Positions 14,156-16,790 of a stretch of 16,790 bases of DNA are shown in pieces. The notes beneath the pieces are model-generated. The model was not told the origin of the DNA, made no database searches, and was given only the letters and a program-made list of their open reading frames with translations. The position numbers and the translations under genes were made by a program. How positions within the stretch are numbered: position 1 is the first letter of the stretch; each line of letters opens with the position of its first letter. Origin of the DNA: an uncultured Clostridia bacterium (GTDB taxonomy: Bacteria; Bacillota; Clostridia; Oscillospirales; Ruminococcaceae); NCBI GenBank assembly GCA_937901465.1, contig CALGTU010000143.1:1-16790 (forward strand), given 5' to 3'.

Positions 14156-14950
14156 ATGTCTAAAATTTCAGAGAAAAAAAGAGTTGTCTTTAAAATCGGA
14201 ACATCAACCCTTACTCACAGAACGGGTATGCTCAATATAAGACGTGTTGAAAATCTTGTAAAGGTTCTTGCTGATGTAAAAAATCAGGGACACGAAGTTA
14301 TTATAGTAACATCGGGGGCAGTTGGTCTCGGGTGCGCTAAACTCGGTCTTAAAGAAAGACCATCAGACACTCCCTCAAAGCAGGCTGCTGCCGCTGTAGG
14401 TCAGTGTCAGTTAATGTATCTTTATGACAAGAATTTCTCCGAATATAACATTCCCGTTGCACAGATGCTTCTCACAAAATATGTTATCGAACCTGTAAGA
14501 AGAGCGAATGTTATAAACACAATGACAAAACTTTTAGAGCAGGGCGTTATCCCTATTGTAAACGAAAACGACGTTGTTGCTATCGACGAACTTGAACTTG
14601 AAGTTGGCGAAAACGATTCTCTTGCCGCTATAGTAGGAACTCTCGCAGGGGCAGACCTTATCGTTATCCTCTCTGATATCGACGGACTTTACGACGGCGA
14701 CCCGAGAAAAAATCCCGATGCTAAACTTATCCCCGTTGTTGATGAAATAACAGATGAAATCCGCGACATCGCAGGCGGTGCAGGAACAGCACACGGTACG
14801 GGCGGAATGAAGACCAAAATCAATGCCGCAGAAATTGCAAACGAAGCGGGAATTGATATGGTTATCATGAACGGAAAAAATCCTATGAAAATATACGAAC
14901 TCTTTGAAGATGTTCCTACAGGAACTGTTTTCAGAGCCAAGGAGGACTGA
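14156..14950 (+). CDS. proB: Glutamate 5-kinase, short form without PUA domain
   Basis: ProB phosphorylates glutamate to gamma-glutamyl phosphate, the first step of proline synthesis. The 264-residue protein is a single amino-acid-kinase domain with FKIGTSTLT at the N-terminus, VTSGAVGLG, the IPIVNENDVV active-site region, ILSDIDGLYDGDP and the nucleotide-site GTGGMKTK. The C-terminal PUA domain present in E. coli ProB is absent; short forms are known in other bacteria. An AAAGGA site precedes the ATG. It ends 2 bases before proA, whose ribosome binding site lies within the proB end, so the two are translationally linked. Confidence 0.97.
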   Translation: MSKISEKKRVVFKIGTSTLTHRTGMLNIRRVENLVKVLADVKNQGHEVIIVTSGAVGLGCAKLGLKERPSDTPSKQAAAAVGQCQLMYLYDKNFSEYNIPVAQMLLTKYVIEPVRRANVINTMTKLLEQGVIPIVNENDVVAIDELELEVGENDSLAAIVGTLAGADLIVILSDIDGLYDGDPRKNPDAKLIPVVDEITDEIRDIAGGAGTAHGTGGMKTKINAAEIANEAGIDMVIMNGKNPMKIYELFEDVPTGTVFRAKED

Positions 14951-14952
14951 TT

Positions 14953-16206
14953 ATGACATATATAGAAACACTTGGGCTTAACGCTAAAAAAGCGTCTGTA
15001 AAGATTGCATCAGCATCTACAGGCGAAAAGAATGTCATTCTCGAAAATATCGCAAAAGCTTTAAGAGAAAACACAGACAGAATTATCGAAGCTAATAGAA
15101 TTGACATAAGCAAAGCAAAAGAAAACGGTATTTCTGATGTTATGGTCGACAGACTCATGCTTGACGAAAAACGCATAAACGCTATTGCCGATGCTGTTGT
15201 TGCTCTTACAAAACTCGGTGATCCCGTTGGTCAGGTTATAGGCGGACATACACACCCTAACGGAATGAAAATTGAAAAGGTAAGAGTTCCTTTAGGCGTT
15301 ATCGGAATCATCTATGAATCACGTCCTAATGTAACTGTTGACGCAGCGGCACTTTGTATAAAATCAGGAAACGCAACAATACTCCGTGGCGGAAAAGAAG
15401 CTATAAATTCAAATATCCTTCTTGTAGAGATTATGCGTGAAGCTATTGAAAAGTCAGGATTCCCAAAAGATATCGTTGCTATTATTGAAGACACATCAAG
15501 AGATGTTGCGAACGAATTCATGCGTTGCAACAAATATGTTGACGTTCTTATTCCAAGAGGCGGTGCGGGGCTTATAAACGCCTGTGTTATGAACGCAACT
15601 GTTCCAGTTATCGAAACAGGTACAGGAAACTGTCATATCTTCATCGACGCTTCTGCCGATAAAGAAATGGCGATAAACATAACAAACAACGGCAAAACTC
15701 AACGTCCTTCAGTTTGTAACGCTGTTGAAAGCCTGCTTGTTCATAAGGATATCGCAGACGAACTTCTCCCGCTTATCAAAAACAAACTTGATGAACATAA
15801 TGTTGAAATAAGAGGCTGCGAAAAAACACTCGCTATCTTAGGTGAAAGCGATAAGGTAAAACTTGCTACAGAAGAAGATTATGACACTGAATTTTTGGGG
15901 TATATTCTCTCCTGCAAGGTTGTTGATGATATCGATGAAGCTATCGAACATATCTCTAAATACACAACTCATCATTCAGAATGTATAATAACAGAAAACT
16001 TCAGAAACGCAGAAAAATTCTTAAACAGCATTGATGCTGCGGCAGTTTATGTAAATGCATCAACAAGATTTACAGACGGCGAAGTTTTCGGACTGGGTGC
16101 TGAAATAGGAATTTCTACACAGAAACTTCATGCAAGAGGCCCTATGGGACTTTCTGAACTCACAACAATAAAATACCTTATACGCGGAAACGGTCAGATA
16201 AGATAA
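14953..16206 (+). CDS. proA: Glutamate-5-semialdehyde dehydrogenase (gamma-glutamyl phosphate reductase)
   Basis: ProA reduces gamma-glutamyl phosphate with NADPH to glutamate-5-semialdehyde, which cyclises to pyrroline-5-carboxylate. The 417-residue aldehyde-dehydrogenase-fold protein has the catalytic Cys227 in ETGTGNCHIF. It also has VPLGVIGIIYESRPNVT (about 112-128) and the C-terminal HARGPMGL block. Length is standard. AAGGAGG sits at the end of proB. The next enzyme, ProC, is not in this window. Confidence 0.98.
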   Translation: MTYIETLGLNAKKASVKIASASTGEKNVILENIAKALRENTDRIIEANRIDISKAKENGISDVMVDRLMLDEKRINAIADAVVALTKLGDPVGQVIGGHTHPNGMKIEKVRVPLGVIGIIYESRPNVTVDAAALCIKSGNATILRGGKEAINSNILLVEIMREAIEKSGFPKDIVAIIEDTSRDVANEFMRCNKYVDVLIPRGGAGLINACVMNATVPVIETGTGNCHIFIDASADKEMAINITNNGKTQRPSVCNAVESLLVHKDIADELLPLIKNKLDEHNVEIRGCEKTLAILGESDKVKLATEEDYDTEFLGYILSCKVVDDIDEAIEHISKYTTHHSECIITENFRNAEKFLNSIDAAAVYVNASTRFTDGEVFGLGAEIGISTQKLHARGPMGLSELTTIKYLIRGNGQIR

Positions 16207-16216
16207 GGAGCATAAT

Positions 16217-16790
16217 ATGAGCATATTTGACAGTAAAAAGAAAAAGAGCAAACCTGATGATGAAGGCTTTTTCGATTACGACGCTTACATATCGGGAAAA
16301 GAGGAAAAATCCTCATCGGATATTTTAAAAGAAACCGACCCTGATAAGCTTATTGAAGCTATCGCGGAAAAGAAAGCAAGAGATAAGATTTCTGAAGATA
16401 TGAAACTTCCTGAAGAAAAGGAAGCGGAAGAAAAAGCAAAAGCTGAAAAAACAACAGAAACAAAACCCGAAGAAGTAGCTGTTGAAGAAGTAAAGGCCGA
16501 AGAAGTAAAGCCTGAAGAATCAAAACCCGAGGAAAAACCTCAGGAAAAGGTTGAAGAAAAGCCAAAGAAAAAACTTTTTCAAAAAGCAGAAAAAGCTGAT
16601 AAAAAACAGGACAAAAAATCCGATACAGCAAAGGCAGAAGAACCTGTAAAAATCACTCCTGAAATCGAAGAACAACCTGTTCCCGAAATGATAGAGGGCG
16701 CTCCTGAGAAGGAATCTGTTTCTGTTTCGATTGAAGATATAAAATCAAGTTTTATGAATATGCCTTCTCCCGAAAAGAAGGAAGATGAAA
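16217..16790 (+). CDS. Lys/Glu/Pro-rich protein, N-terminal part (runs off window)
   Basis: An ATG 10 bases after the proA stop, with AAGGAG ending 6 bases upstream of it, opens a frame that stays open for 191 codons to the window edge. The start MSIFDSKKKKSK-like basic head is followed by a short ordinary segment (EGFFDYDAYISGKEEKSSSD). Then comes a long charged low-complexity stretch with imperfect VEEVKAEEVKPEE repeats and KPEEKPQEK units. No membrane helix or catalytic motif appears in the visible part; any folded domain must lie to the right. It is probably the last or a later gene of the proBA operon. Function is unknown. Confidence 0.8.
   Translation, partial: MSIFDSKKKKSKPDDEGFFDYDAYISGKEEKSSSDILKETDPDKLIEAIAEKKARDKISEDMKLPEEKEAEEKAKAEKTTETKPEEVAVEEVKAEEVKPEESKPEEKPQEKVEEKPKKKLFQKAEKADKKQDKKSDTAKAEEPVKITPEIEEQPVPEMIEGAPEKESVSVSIEDIKSSFMNMPSPEKKEDE

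Overview
This window looks like a chromosomal segment from an AT-rich Gram-positive anaerobe of class Clostridia, probably related to the Oscillospiraceae/Ruminococcaceae. That placement is inference. It rests on AT-rich DNA, strong AGGAGG-type ribosome binding sites on nearly every gene, sigma-A promoters of the TTGACA/TATAAT type, and the flavour of the protein families. I see no mobile element, rRNA, tRNA, CRISPR array or phage gene.

Layout. A divergent promoter region at about 12763-12843 splits the window. Everything to its left is transcribed leftwards (- strand) and everything to its right rightwards (+ strand).

Left arm, read from the divide. (1) copA (12723-10276) is a Cu(I)-exporting P1B ATPase with an extra CopZ-like metal-binding domain fused to its C-terminus; an intrinsic terminator follows. 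(2) A sigma-A promoter at 10111-10139 drives a two-helix, sensor-like membrane protein that overlaps deoC by one base, followed by deoB and cdd. These last three salvage deoxyribonucleosides: Cdd deaminates (deoxy)cytidine, DeoB converts (deoxy)ribose-1-phosphate to the 5-phosphate, and DeoC cleaves deoxyribose-5-phosphate to acetaldehyde and glyceraldehyde-3-phosphate. (3) A flavin-reductase-like protein follows. (4) The arginine operon starts from a consensus promoter at 6044-6073, with a large dyad resembling an ARG box just upstream of it. The order is argG, argH, a GNAT acetyltransferase, argC, argJ, a PH-domain membrane protein and argB (cut by the window edge). With a downstream argD/argF this would make arginine from glutamate by the acetyl-recycling route.

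Right arm. From a promoter at 12815-12843 come a small three-helix membrane protein, a D-2-hydroxyacid dehydrogenase, proB and proA (the first two steps of proline synthesis from glutamate), and a very Lys/Glu/Pro-rich protein that runs off the right edge. Gene spacings are tight (overlap, 18, 2 and 10 bases), so this is probably one operon.

Most worth a second look: the CopA-CopZ fusion, which keeps a ribosome binding site and ATG at the domain junction; the output-less sensor protein coupled to deoC; the PH-domain and GNAT genes inside the arginine operon; the paired palindromes upstream of argG; and a Val replacing the Gly of the TGES motif in CopA. No clearly new multi-gene system is visible. 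Most of the window is ordinary metabolism.
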